A stretch of 64,000 nucleotides of DNA from Fibrisoma montanum (GTDB lineage Bacteria > Bacteroidota > Bacteroidia > Cytophagales > Spirosomataceae): the NCBI RefSeq assembly GCF_003583365.1, contig NZ_QXED01000002.1, forward strand, positions 186,001 through 250,000, given 5' to 3'. The notes under the pieces were generated by a model that was given only the letters and a program-made list of their open reading frames with translations, did not search any database and was not told where the DNA came from. Positions 26,826-36,900 of this stretch are shown here, in pieces; within the stretch, counting starts at the first letter, position 1; each line of letters starts with the position of its first letter. The translations under genes were made by a program, and so were the position numbers.

Positions 26826-27968
26826 TCAGGAGACAACCTTCAACGCGTCGGCAAAGGCCTGCATCTGCGGCATGGTGCCGAGACTGACGCGGCACCAGAA
26901 CTGCCCGTCGAACTTCCACTGACGAACACTCACGCCCTGCTCCATCATCTTGCCGATGAAATCGTCGCCTTTCATCCGGATCGGGAACAGCACGAAGTTT
27001 GTGCCCGACGGCAGATACGTATAGCCGTTGGTCTTCAGGGTTTCGTACAGAAATTCGCGGGCTTCGAGTCCCTTCGACAGCGAGTATTTGATAAACTCTT
27101 CGTCTTTGTAGCAGGCCAGACCCGCCCGAATGGTCGTCATGGTCAGGCCACCGGGGCCGCCCCCCCACTTGCTGATGGCCATGAGCGTATCCGGCTGACC
27201 GACGAGGTAGCCCAGGCGCAGACCGGCCATGCCGTAGATTTTTGAAAAGGTGCGGGCTACCAGTACGTTCTGCCCTTTCTTGATGTTGTCAATGACCGAA
27301 AACTTCGCCGGGTCGCTGGTGTAGTGAATGTACGCTTCATCGACGAAGACCGGTTTTTTGGCCGAAACCCGGTCGACAAAGGCCCGTAGCGCAACCGGGT
27401 CGATGGTAACGCCGGTTGGGTTGTTGGGATTGTTGACGTAGACCAGGCTGGTCGTATCCGAGATGCGCTTTTCCATTTCTGCCAGGTTATGGTCATAGCC
27501 ACCGGCCGTGAGGGGTACCTTTTCCCATTTGGCACCGTGCTGCACAGCGGCCCGCATCAGTTGCTCATAGGTCGGGTCGGCCGAAATGATGCTGCCCCCC
27601 GGCTTGGCGTAAGTGTAGTGCATGGCTGCGGCAATCAGCAGGGAACCCGAGCCGGGTGCCAGCAAAATCTGCTCTTCGGAAACCCCTTCCTGCTCGGCAA
27701 TCATCTTACGGAGCTGTGATCCATACTGGAACGGATACAGATACCCATCCTGCGCAGCCTCGCTGATGACCTTCAGGGCTTTGGGCGACGGCCCGTACGG
27801 ATTTTCGTTGGCCGATAGCCGGGCTTTCAGGGCGCCTGTTTTAGGAGGGAAAAATGTCGGAGCCGCAGCTTCATCGAGCCACGGTTCACAGTAGCCGGTC
27901 TGAGCAGTAACAAGGCCTAAGCCAGAAAGCAGACCGGCCCGCAGCCAGTCACGACGGTTAAGTTGCAT
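26826..27968 (-). CDS. Tat-exported PLP-dependent aminotransferase, histidinol-phosphate aminotransferase-like
   Basis: 380 residues. The N-terminus MQLNRRDWLRAGLLSGLGL is a twin-arginine signal (RRDWLRAG) followed by a hydrophobic stretch, so the folded, cofactor-loaded enzyme should be sent to the periplasm. The rest is fold-type I aminotransferase: ANENPYGPSPKAL, the PNNPTGV substrate loop, VFVDEAYIHY with the PLP aspartate, and RTFSKIYGMAGLRLGYLVG with the Schiff-base lysine. Sequence is closest to HisC-type enzymes, but the export signal and the lack of his neighbours argue against histidine synthesis. The amino donor and acceptor are unknown. Confidence 0.88.
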   Translation of the reverse strand: MQLNRRDWLRAGLLSGLGLVTAQTGYCEPWLDEAAAPTFFPPKTGALKARLSANENPYGPSPKALKVISEAAQDGYLYPFQYGSQLRKMIAEQEGVSEEQILLAPGSGSLLIAAAMHYTYAKPGGSIISADPTYEQLMRAAVQHGAKWEKVPLTAGGYDHNLAEMEKRISDTTSLVYVNNPNNPTGVTIDPVALRAFVDRVSAKKPVFVDEAYIHYTSDPAKFSVIDNIKKGQNVLVARTFSKIYGMAGLRLGYLVGQPDTLMAISKWGGGPGGLTMTTIRAGLACYKDEEFIKYSLSKGLEAREFLYETLKTNGYTYLPSGTNFVLFPIRMKGDDFIGKMMEQGVSVRQWKFDGQFWCRVSLGTMPQMQAFADALKVVS

Positions 27969-27981
27969 GGGTTATTGATTT

Positions 27982-28087
27982 TCGGTTTACAGTATAAAAA
28001 TTACAGTATTCGGTTCAGGGTTTTCCGCTGACAGGAACAGTACTGAACGTACCGGATCGCCATCACCGAAAACCCCAAACCGAATAC
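27982..28087 (-). repeat. Type-B intercistronic stem-loop element, copy 2
   Basis: Between the lipoprotein gene (stop 28094) and the aminotransferase gene (start 27968), both on the minus strand. Arms 28006-28025 and 28068-28087 pair over 20 bases with two mismatches. In the transcribed sense it begins GGTATTCGGTTT and ends with ACTGTAAACCGA, exactly as at 11941-12046, although the flanking genes are unrelated. The AT- and CA-rich leader runs on to the aminotransferase ATG. Confidence 0.65.
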
Positions 28088-28093
28088 CAGCTA

Positions 28094-28573
28094 TTATTCT
28101 ACAGCCTGAATGCGCGACAGCCGGCTGAAGGCTTGTCCTTTGTGCTCGCCTGACCAGGTGAGCTGCACACTATTTCCTTTTTTAGGGGCGGCAATGCCCA
28201 GTTCCGCCCAGGTTTTTGTCAGGACGGCCCGGCCACCGGCATCCGTTTTCAGATCGCCTATGGCCGTACCGTCGCGCCTGGTAAGCTTGAGGGACAGGCC
28301 TACGACCGGAATCGAATCGATGCCGACTTTATAGTCGAGGATGCCGCTTTTGTCAAGTTCGAAAATCTTTACAGCCATGGTAACCGGGCTGGTGATTTTC
28401 TGGTTGACGACCGGCTCGGCGGTCAGCCCGCCCCCGTCGCCCGATGCGTTGTCGATCACAACCAGCACGGGGGCGGCTACGCGGTCAACAAACGGATCTT
28501 CCGCTTTCTCGCAGGCGGTGAGGCCCGTGATTGCCAGAAGGGTTCCAAAAAGTAATGCGTTATATCGGTTCAT
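28094..28573 (-). CDS. Lipoprotein of unknown function, third gene of a SusC/SusD operon
   Basis: 159 residues from the ATG at 28573; the longer frame overlaps the end of susD and lacks a proper signal. The signal peptide ends in LTAC. The remainder is beta-rich (ITSPVTMAVKIFELDKSG, GLSLKLTRRDGTAIGDL, AVLTKTWAELGI) and resembles an immunoglobulin-like domain, but no family is recognised. It begins 29 bases after the susD stop. By position it may be a surface glycan- or peptide-binding lipoprotein that assists the SusCD pair. Confidence 0.7.
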   Translation of the reverse strand: MNRYNALLFGTLLAITGLTACEKAEDPFVDRVAAPVLVVIDNASGDGGGLTAEPVVNQKITSPVTMAVKIFELDKSGILDYKVGIDSIPVVGLSLKLTRRDGTAIGDLKTDAGGRAVLTKTWAELGIAAPKKGNSVQLTWSGEHKGQAFSRLSRIQAVE

Positions 28574-28602
28574 CTGTGTTCGCTTTTGTGATTTTAGTCT
28601 GC

Positions 28603-30063
28603 TTACTTTTCTGACCACCACAGTTTCATTTTCGTGTCGTTCTTACCGCCGATCAGTTCAATGCCTTTTTGGTAATTGACTTCGTTCAGTGAAGCTTCCG
28701 ACGTAGGGTAGGGCAGGCGCGTCGGCAATACCCCATCGTTTTCGAACACGGCGCGCGGGTCCTTGGCCGGCAGCACCGGCAGACCCGTCCGGCGGTACTC
28801 CGTCCATGACTCCAGCCCCTGTCCAAACAGCGCAATCCACTTCTGTTCCATAACCTTCTCCTTCGTGGCTGCGCCGACCGTCTTCAGATAGGCATCCGTC
28901 ATTTTCAGACCGTACTGCTCAAAGGAGGCCGTCATACCTTTTTCAAAGTACGGCTGGGCTGAGCCGCTGATGTCGCCGTCGAGGGCGGCTTCGGCCAGAA
29001 TCAGATTCAGTTCGGCGTAGGTCATGACGACCTCCGGCGAGGTTTTCTGGATGAAGTACGTGCCAATGTTGGAACTGACACCCAGGTAAGTTGTCGCTAC
29101 GGCGTCGGGGAGTCCGTTGGCGTGACCGAGGTATTTGCCGTCCTTGTTGGGCTGGGCGTACACCGTCAGGCGCGGATCGCTCAGTTCGGTCAGCTTATCG
29201 ACCAGCGTTTTGCTCACGTTCCAGTCGGTCCGGCTGTCGTTGATCATGACCAGATACAGTTCGTTGTTGCTCGACAGCACCTCCGTACATTTCAGCGACG
29301 CATTATCGGCATTGCTGGTAAAAACCGGGTACTTGGTTGGGTCGGCCAGAATTTCAGCCATGATCGCCCTGGATTCGGCCGATTTTTTGGCGGCCTGGCG
29401 GTTGGCCAGCCGGAGCCGGAGTGAGTTGGCAAACTTTTTCCACTTCAGGATGTCGCCGTTGTAAAGAATATCGCCCGAAACGGCCGGTCCCTTGACATCG
29501 AGCTTTTCGTTAGCCGTTTTCAGATCGGCGAGCAGACCGGCATACACCTTGTCCATCGAGTCGTAGGTGGGGCTGTAGACCGGCGCATCGGCCGTGCCTT
29601 TCAGCGCTTCCGAATACGGAATGGGGCCGTAGAGGTCGGTCAGCAGCGAAAATACCCACGACCGCATCACCAGAGCGATGCCCTCGTAGTTGGCGTTCTG
29701 GAACTTGCCGCCGGGCTGCGAGAGGGCGATGATGCGCTGGAAGTTAACCAGCCCGTCGTTGAAGAGGGATTTCCAGTTGTTGTTGTAAAACGCGACCGAC
29801 AGCCCGTAATTATCGCCTTCATTTGAGTAGATGTTCCGGGTCAGATACTGCATCCAGAGCATGGCACCGTCGAGGTTCAGCCGCTCAAAGCGCGTCCGGC
29901 CGCCCCACGACCGATCGATCGAGTACTCAATCGCGTACGGCAGAAGGTACTGCGGACTCAGCGCCGTAGGGTTGTTGGGGTCGATGTTCATCTCGTCGAA
30001 CTCCTTGGTGCACGACGAGACGGTTAGTAAGGTGAATATGAAGAGAATGATTCGTTTCATCAT
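28603..30063 (-). CDS. SusD/RagB-like lipoprotein (SusD-like_2 type)
   Basis: 486 residues; two adjacent ATGs (30063 and 30060) can serve as start. The signal peptide ends in VSSC. FDEMNIDPNNPTALSPQYLLP is the hallmark opening of the SusD-like_2 group (PF12771), and DLYGPIPYSEALKG, LKWKKFANSLRLRLANR and WIALFGQGLESWTEYRRTG are its later signatures. It should cap the SusC encoded just upstream. The spacer between them holds a 21-base perfect stem-loop. No glycoside hydrolase or peptidase gene is linked, so the ligand is unknown. Confidence 0.93.
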   Translation of the reverse strand: MMKRIILFIFTLLTVSSCTKEFDEMNIDPNNPTALSPQYLLPYAIEYSIDRSWGGRTRFERLNLDGAMLWMQYLTRNIYSNEGDNYGLSVAFYNNNWKSLFNDGLVNFQRIIALSQPGGKFQNANYEGIALVMRSWVFSLLTDLYGPIPYSEALKGTADAPVYSPTYDSMDKVYAGLLADLKTANEKLDVKGPAVSGDILYNGDILKWKKFANSLRLRLANRQAAKKSAESRAIMAEILADPTKYPVFTSNADNASLKCTEVLSSNNELYLVMINDSRTDWNVSKTLVDKLTELSDPRLTVYAQPNKDGKYLGHANGLPDAVATTYLGVSSNIGTYFIQKTSPEVVMTYAELNLILAEAALDGDISGSAQPYFEKGMTASFEQYGLKMTDAYLKTVGAATKEKVMEQKWIALFGQGLESWTEYRRTGLPVLPAKDPRAVFENDGVLPTRLPYPTSEASLNEVNYQKGIELIGGKNDTKMKLWWSEK

Positions 30064-30145
30064 CGTTTGTGGTTTGTGGTGTGTAGTTTGTGGTTTGTAG
30101 TTCCTTCGGTGTCAACCAACTACAAACCACAAACTACAAACCCAT
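30064..30145 (-). repeat. Type-A susC-susD intercistronic stem-loop, copy 1
   Basis: A perfect 21-base stem (30082-30102 with 30118-30138) made of heptads of the form TTTGTRG and a 15-base loop that reads GGTTGACACCGAAGG in the transcribed sense. Further ACCACAA heptads run up to the susD ATG. The same element, with one base changed in the loop, occupies the same position in the divergent operon at 37013-37073. There is no T-run after the stem. Confidence 0.75.
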
Positions 30146-33100
30146 TTAAAACCCTAGGCTCAGGTTCAGTCCCAGGCTGCGTGAGCTGGGTAGTTCACCG
30201 TAGGCAAATCCTTGGGCATTGCCGCCGAACCGGTCAACCTCCGGATCGAGGTGCGGGTGATTGCTGAAGAGCATCAGCAGGTTCCGGCCAACCAGCGATA
30301 CTTTCGCCGTCCGGATCTTCACGCGGCTGAGCAGGCTGGCCGGAATCTGATAACCCAGCGATGCCTCGCGCAGCTTGACGTAGGAACCGTCGAAAATGGC
30401 CGCTTCGTGGTAGCGACGGGGGTTGTTGTAGCCGTAGAGCGTCGTGGCCGGCATAATCACCGTGTTCGGTACGTACTGCGGGTTTTCGGCTGATCCGACG
30501 TTGACAACCCCCTTGCCGATGATGCCTTCCTCGCGACCGATGGCCGTTTCGGCGTACTGCCCTGTCCAGCGGGCGTTGGCTGTTCCCTCGTCGTAGAACT
30601 GTCCGCCCATTTTCGTGTCAATCAGAACCGACAGGACGATGCCTTTGTAGCTGAACGAGTTAAGCCAGCCGCCTGTCCATTTGGGCTGGATGTTCCCTAG
30701 CACCCGCGGATTCGTCGAAACAACCGGCAGGCCGTCTTTGTAAATGATCTGGCCGTCGGGTGCGTGCTCGAAGCCGATACCGAACAGCGTACCGTACGGC
30801 TGACCAACCCGTGCTTCGGACGTAAGGCCCTGCCGGGAGTTCAATACGTAGGTGGTCAGGCCTTCGGCCAGTTCAACCACTTTGTTGCGGTTGCGGGCGA
30901 AGTTGACCGTCGTTTCCCAGCTAAAGCCGTTGGGCAGCTTAACGGGCGTGCCGGTCAGAACGATCTCAATGCCTTTGTTGGTCAGAGCACCCGCGTTCAG
31001 GACGCGCTGGTTGTAGCCGCTGGCTTTGGAAATGTCAACCGCCAGAATCTGGTTGCGCGATGTTTGATCGTAGTACGTTACGTCCAGCCCAACCCGACCC
31101 TTAAGAAACCGCAGGTCCATTCCCAGTTCGATACCTGTCGTAATTTCAGGCTTGAGGGTCGAGTTCGAGATTTTGGTGTTTTCATAGAACTCCGGTACGG
31201 AGCCGTTCCAGGAGCCGCCCGATCGGAACGTCTGCGCAAGCTGATACGGATCGGTGGTGTTGCCCACCTGCGCCCAACTGGCCCGTACCTTACCAAATGA
31301 CAGGAGGTTGCTTTGAATCCCGAGCAGATCGGTGATAACGGCGCTGGCCGATACCGATGGGTAGAAGTAGCTGCGGGCATCGGCCGGCAGGGTCGACGAC
31401 CAGTCGTTGCGGGCCGTGGCGTTCAGGAACAGGGCGTTCCGCCAGCCCACTTCAAACGATCCGAACAGACTGTTCATCTGCGACTTCTGGATGGCGCTTT
31501 CGACGGCGTTCTGGCTTACGTTCGAGTTGGAGAGGTTGTATACACCATCGACCACCAGTTCGCCGACGTAGGTGTAATTACGCTTGTAGTAGTTCGTCCG
31601 CTGCACCCCGCCCACCTGTACGTTGGTCGTGATGTCGCTGGTCAGCGATTTATTGAACGTCAGGATGAAATCGTGGTTGGTTTCCTGCTGGCGGAGCACT
31701 TCTTCGGAGTAGCGGCCGGGCGTACGGTTGCCGTTCCGGACCCGCTCGAAGTTGACGATGTTGATGCGCGTATCGCTCCAGAGGTCGGTACCGCTGCGGA
31801 GCATCAGGCTCAGGTACGGCATGATCTGGTAGTTCAGCGCAATGTTACCGACCAGCCGGTCTTTGTCGTTGGTGTACGGCAGCAGTTCCGTCAGGTAATA
31901 CGGATTCGTGAAGAACGTGTGCTGCCAGTTTGGTGGATCGGTATCGGCGGGTCGGCCGGGGAGCGCCCGCTGGATGTGCACGGCCGAGTAGTCGCGCCAG
32001 TTACGAATCCTGTTCCAGTCGGTCTGGCGGTGGGCCCAGATAAACTGCTGACCCTCCTGGAAGCCCCGGTTACCGCCCGATTTTACGTATTCGGCCGAAA
32101 CGGCGACGTTTAGCTTCGGGGTGAAGTTGTACGCCGTATTGAGCTTGAAATTGGACCGTTTGAAATCGTTGAAGTACATGATGCCATCCTGCGACAGCCG
32201 CCCAACGGCCAGCCGGAAACTGCCCTTGTCGTTACCCCCCGACAGGGCCACGGTGTTGGTAATCGTCCGGCCGGTTTGCCAGTAATCGTTCCAGTTGTTG
32301 GGCATGGGCGTCAGCGGAGCCACTTCCCGGCCCGACCACCAGTGCCGCACAAGCCGGCCGTCCATCGGTCCGCCCCAGCTTTCGTCGGTGCCTTCCGTAC
32401 CGCTGAGCGGGCCGTTCGGATACGCGGCCCGGTACTGCGTGATTTCGAGCGGATCGGTGATCGCCCCGCTCCAGCCGTCGGTATACCAGGTGCGGTAGCC
32501 GTTGCCCCCACCGTAGATGTTCTGAAACTGGGGCTTGATCCACGGCTCGTCGAACGTAACGTTCGAGTTGACCTCCACGCCAATTCCTTTCGTGCCGGAG
32601 CCGTTTTTGGTGGTAACCAGAATGACCCCATTGGCCGCCCGGGAACCGTAGAGAGCCGCAGCGTTGGGGCCCTTCAGCACACTGATTTCTTTGATGTTAT
32701 CGGGATTGACCTCTGATAAGCCACCCCCCCATTGTTTCTCCGAGGTCTGCTGAATCGGTACGCCATCGACAACGATCAGCGGCTGGTTATTACCCGATAC
32801 CGACGAGGCCCCCCGAATCTGAATGGACGAGCCACTGCCCGGTCCGCCGTTGCTGCTGATGCGCAGCCCGGCAATTTTACCCGACAGGGCGTTGGCGACG
32901 TTGGAAGACCGGGCCTCCGTAAGGGCCGAGCCTTTCAGTTCCTGCACGCCGTAGCCGAGGGCCTTTTTTTCTTTGGCAACCCCCAGGGCTGTAATGACAA
33001 CTTCCTGAAGCTGCCGGGTGTCGGCTTTCAGCGTCAGGTTGAAGGTCGACCGGTTACCGACCGTAAGTTCTTCCGTTAAAAAACCAATGGAACTGAACGT

Positions 33101-33328
33101 GATCACGGCCGCATCGCCGGGCACAGAAAGCGAGTATTTTCCTAAGGCGTCGGTAGTAGAACCGACCGTGGTGCCTTTCAGCACGACGTTGACGCCCGGT
33201 AGGGGACCTTCTTCCGCCGAACTGACAATACCGGTTATCACCCGATTTTGAGCCTGAACGGTAACTGAGGTCCCAACCAGCAACGCACTACACCAAAACA
33301 GAAGCCAGATACGTAGTCCTTTTTGCAT
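30146..33328 (-). CDS. SusC/RagA-family TonB-dependent transporter
   Basis: 1060 residues. A signal peptide, a carboxypeptidase-regulatory-like domain at about 30-110, the TonB-box region VVITALGVAKEKKALGYG, a plug with PLIVVDGVPIQ and NAAALYGSRAANGVILVTTK, and a barrel ending in RSLGLNLSLGF. No STN domain. The ITALG...KALGYG opening places it in the same subclass as the SusC at 33907-36993, which is transcribed away from it, so the two operons look like an old duplication. It forms an import complex with the SusD encoded downstream. The nutrient is unknown. Confidence 0.95.
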   Translation of the reverse strand: MQKGLRIWLLFWCSALLVGTSVTVQAQNRVITGIVSSAEEGPLPGVNVVLKGTTVGSTTDALGKYSLSVPGDAAVITFSSIGFLTEELTVGNRSTFNLTLKADTRQLQEVVITALGVAKEKKALGYGVQELKGSALTEARSSNVANALSGKIAGLRISSNGGPGSGSSIQIRGASSVSGNNQPLIVVDGVPIQQTSEKQWGGGLSEVNPDNIKEISVLKGPNAAALYGSRAANGVILVTTKNGSGTKGIGVEVNSNVTFDEPWIKPQFQNIYGGGNGYRTWYTDGWSGAITDPLEITQYRAAYPNGPLSGTEGTDESWGGPMDGRLVRHWWSGREVAPLTPMPNNWNDYWQTGRTITNTVALSGGNDKGSFRLAVGRLSQDGIMYFNDFKRSNFKLNTAYNFTPKLNVAVSAEYVKSGGNRGFQEGQQFIWAHRQTDWNRIRNWRDYSAVHIQRALPGRPADTDPPNWQHTFFTNPYYLTELLPYTNDKDRLVGNIALNYQIMPYLSLMLRSGTDLWSDTRINIVNFERVRNGNRTPGRYSEEVLRQQETNHDFILTFNKSLTSDITTNVQVGGVQRTNYYKRNYTYVGELVVDGVYNLSNSNVSQNAVESAIQKSQMNSLFGSFEVGWRNALFLNATARNDWSSTLPADARSYFYPSVSASAVITDLLGIQSNLLSFGKVRASWAQVGNTTDPYQLAQTFRSGGSWNGSVPEFYENTKISNSTLKPEITTGIELGMDLRFLKGRVGLDVTYYDQTSRNQILAVDISKASGYNQRVLNAGALTNKGIEIVLTGTPVKLPNGFSWETTVNFARNRNKVVELAEGLTTYVLNSRQGLTSEARVGQPYGTLFGIGFEHAPDGQIIYKDGLPVVSTNPRVLGNIQPKWTGGWLNSFSYKGIVLSVLIDTKMGGQFYDEGTANARWTGQYAETAIGREEGIIGKGVVNVGSAENPQYVPNTVIMPATTLYGYNNPRRYHEAAIFDGSYVKLREASLGYQIPASLLSRVKIRTAKVSLVGRNLLMLFSNHPHLDPEVDRFGGNAQGFAYGELPSSRSLGLNLSLGF

Positions 33329-33906
33329 AGTTTATGATTAAGAATAAAGTAGCTGGGTGCTCCCGGTGGCGCGGGTTGGTAGCAGGCACTGGCCGCACGG
33401 CCCGTACCGCCCCGTACCAACCGGGCGCAACACAACTACCCTGACCGGCCCTGCGGACCGGCAGACGTAACACAAAAAAAGTTTGGCTAACAAGGGCCGA
33501 TTGCGCCGATCCGAAATCGGGCAGTCGCTTCACGTATGTACCCAACCGGCACCCGCCCGAAGCCGGAATTACCGATTGACGTACCGTACCATCTGTCCTA
33601 CGAGTGCGGCCAGTAAACAGACAGTGCGAGAGGCTTGCGTTTTGTTGTACTCAAATTAGATGATCAAAATTAACCTTGTTCGTGATAAAACAAATAATAT
33701 TTCTTGTTTTTTTTAATAGAGCTCCAATAAATTCTAATAAAACAAAAAATGACAAAATATTATGCAACTTATGTGAAAATATTTTCTTGCCAAAGTGCAA
33801 ATGCACTACTACCCGGTAGAATATAAGCTAGACTATTGGTTATATGTGATTTTTCAGCCAGTTTTGGGGTCATTTTCCAATTCAATTCATCTAATAATCT
33901 CTGCAT
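33329..33906. other. AT-rich control region between two divergent susC genes
   Basis: 578 bases without a gene. Next to the minus-strand susC is a GC-rich 110-base part with repeated GGTACGGGC/GGCCGG strings. From about 33650 to 33900 the sequence becomes strongly AT-rich, with several runs of A or T. A candidate promoter for the minus-strand operon lies at 33665-33694. No clear TAnnTTTG box was found for the plus-strand operon. A shared regulator for both operons would most likely bind here. Confidence 0.45.
33665..33694 (-). promoter_or_regulatory. Candidate promoter of the minus-strand SusC/SusD operon
   Basis: On the minus strand TTTG (33691-33694) and TAATTTTG (33665-33672) are 18 bases apart, one short of the usual spacing. 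It would give a leader of about 330 bases, which is long, so a nearer start of transcription is possible. Confidence 0.35.
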
Positions 33907-36900
33907 ATGCAGTCTTTTGTACGATTATTCCTATTCCTGCTCATCAGTACGATGGCCGGCGTTGCCGCTATGGCCCAGGATCGTACCATCACGGGCAAGG
34001 TTACGTCGGCCGACGACGGGACGCCGATTCCGGGAGCCAGCGTCGTGGTGCAGGGTACATCGCGGGGGACAACCACCGACGCCACCGGTACCTTCCGTAT
34101 CCAGGCCCAGAGCGGACAGACCCTGCGCATCAGTTTTATTGGCAATGCCAGCCGGGACGTTGTAGTTGGCAACAGCGACGTAGTTAACGTAACGCTCCGT
34201 CAGGAATCGAACGCCCTGAACGAGGTCGTTGTGACGGCGCTCGGAATCAAGCGCGAGAAACGGCAGCTTGGGTATGCCGTAACGGAGGTAGCCGGTCAGG
34301 ATCTGGCCAATTCGCAGCGCGATAACTTCCTGAATGCCATCCAGGGCCGGGTGGCCGGGGTGCAGGTGGGGGCGTCGAGCGGGATGCCGGGATCGTCCTC
34401 GTCGGTCATCATTCGCGGCATAAACTCGCTGAGCGGCAACAACCAGCCCCTCTACGTAATCGACGGGATGCCGATCAGCAACAATACAATTGCCAGCAAC
34501 AGCTTCGTGTCATCGCGTACGTCGGGGCAGTCGACCGAAAACCGGACCGTCGATTTCAGCAACCGGGCGCAGGACATCAACCCCAATGACATTGAAACCA
34601 TTACGATTCTGAAAGGTCCCGAAGCGGCTGCGCTTTACGGTGTGGAAGCGGCTAACGGGGCCATCGTTATCACCACCAAGAAAGGACGTGCCGGACAGGG
34701 CCGTATCAGCTACCAGAACAGCTTCACCTGGCAGGAGCCGGGAGCACTGCCCGAAACGCAGCGCGTGTACAGTCAGGGTAACAACGGGGTTCCTCAGGCG
34801 AACAATTATAATGCGTTCGGGCCGCGCTACGCTGAAGGCGTTCAGTTTTACAACAACGCCGAAAACTTCCTGCAGACCGGATTCGGGCAGCGGCATAACG
34901 TATCGTTCGACGGGGGAACTGACCGCTACACGTACCGGTTGTCGGCCGGCTACACCAACTCCCAGGGGGTAATTCCGACGACCAATTATAAGCGTCTGAA
35001 TATCAGCCTGGGCGGCACGGCCAAGATCACCGACAAGCTGTCGCTGGAGTCGACGATTCAGTACATCAACACCGACAACCAAAAGGTATCGAAAGGAACG
35101 AACAGTTTCCTGTTGGGGATGCTGGTCTGGCCGGCAAACGATGATATGAGCAATTACCTGAATCCCGACGGGTCACGTCGTCGTGCGACAACGGCCAATG
35201 CAGAAATTGAAAACCCGTATTTCGACGTTAACAAGAACCAGCTTCGCGACCGGGGTAACCGCGCCGTGACGAATATCGGCGCCAACTATGCCGCAACTGA
35301 CTGGCTGACCTTAACGGCCCGTGTCGGTCTGGATGTGTTCTCGACCCAGTACCTGATTAAGTACCACCCCGAATCGAACCGGGCGGGGGGCGTAATCGGT
35401 GGGGCGCTGGACCAGGCTACCGATAACAACCGGACCCTGACGGCGCAGTACTTCGCCACGGCCAAGCGCGACTTCGGTAAATTCAGTACGTCGGTGCGCG
35501 TTGGGCAGGCCATCTACGACTATCGATACGAGGTGCTGGCAACCCGGGGTGAGAAATTCCTCGATCCAAACTTCACGTCGATTAACAACACGGACCCGCT
35601 GACGCAGAAATCGCTCACGACGCTACGGCAACGGCGGCTTATCGGGGTGTTTGGCGACGCGACCTTCGGCTACGACAACCTGCTGTTCCTGACCGTAACG
35701 GGCCGCAACGACTGGTCGTCGACTTTCCCGCCGGCCAACCGCTCGTTCTTCTACCCGTCGGCGTCGCTGGGCTTTGTCTTCACCGACCTGGTGCCGCAGG
35801 GGGCGTTCCGCAACGCGCTGTCGTATGGTAAGTTCCGGGTGTCGCTGGCGCAGGTAGGTAAGGAAGCGCCCGAGTATTCGACCTCGCAGGCCTACGAAAG
35901 CCAGACCACCACGGGCGGAGGCTTTGCCTATGGCTTCACAGCCCCCAACCCGTTCCTGAAACCCGAAAAAGTCAATTCGTTTGAAATTGGAACCGAACTG
36001 AAATTCTTCAACGGGCGGCTGGGTGTCGATGCGGCTTATTACAGAACAACCAGTACGTCGCAGATTATCCGCGACCTGCGCATCAGCTACGGTACCGGGT
36101 TCATCCTGAAGACCATCAACGGTGGTAAACTCTGGAACAACGGGGTGGAGATCTCGCTGACCGGCGAACCAATTCGTTCGGCAAACTTTACGTGGAACTC
36201 GACCGTCAATTTCACTAAAACCAACAGTCAGTTAGTGGAGCTGGCGCCGGGTCTGCCCGAGTTCTATAGCTCGGATACGTGGCTGTATGGCAACATTCGG
36301 AACGGATCGCGGCTGGGCGGGTCACTCACGACGCTGACCGGCAACAGCTACGTTCGCAACAACAAAGGGGATATCCTGATTAGCCCTGTTTCGGGTTTGC
36401 CGTTTACCGAAACTGCCTGGAACGTAGTCGCCGACCGGAATCCTGACTTTGTGATGGGCTTCCTCAACAGCTTTTCGTACAAGAACTTTTCGCTGAACTT
36501 CCTGCTCGACATCCGGAAAGGAGGGGATGTGTATAACGCTACGGAGTCGTTTTTGTACCGGCAGGGGCTGAGTATGAAAACCCTCGACCGTGAGACGCCC
36601 CGCATCTTTACGGGTGTGCTGAAAGACGGTCTGGAAAACACCGACAACCCGACCCGCAACACCATTCAGGTTGTGCCCTATTACAACAACGCGTACTACT
36701 CGGCGCTGGCGGATGAAAACTTCATCGAACGCGACATCAACTGGTTGCGGCTGAAGGAAGTAACCCTGCGGTATAACCTGCCGTCCTCACTGCTGACCCG
36801 CTCGCGGGTGTTCAAAACGGCGGGGGTATTCTTTACGGGAACGGATCTGCTGCTGCTGACCAACTACACCGGCGGTGATCCGGGCGTAAACGGTGTCAAC

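Noticed and set aside
30064-30145. Heptad repeats considered as a CRISPR array
   Set aside because: Units are 7 bases with no spacers, and no cas genes are present.
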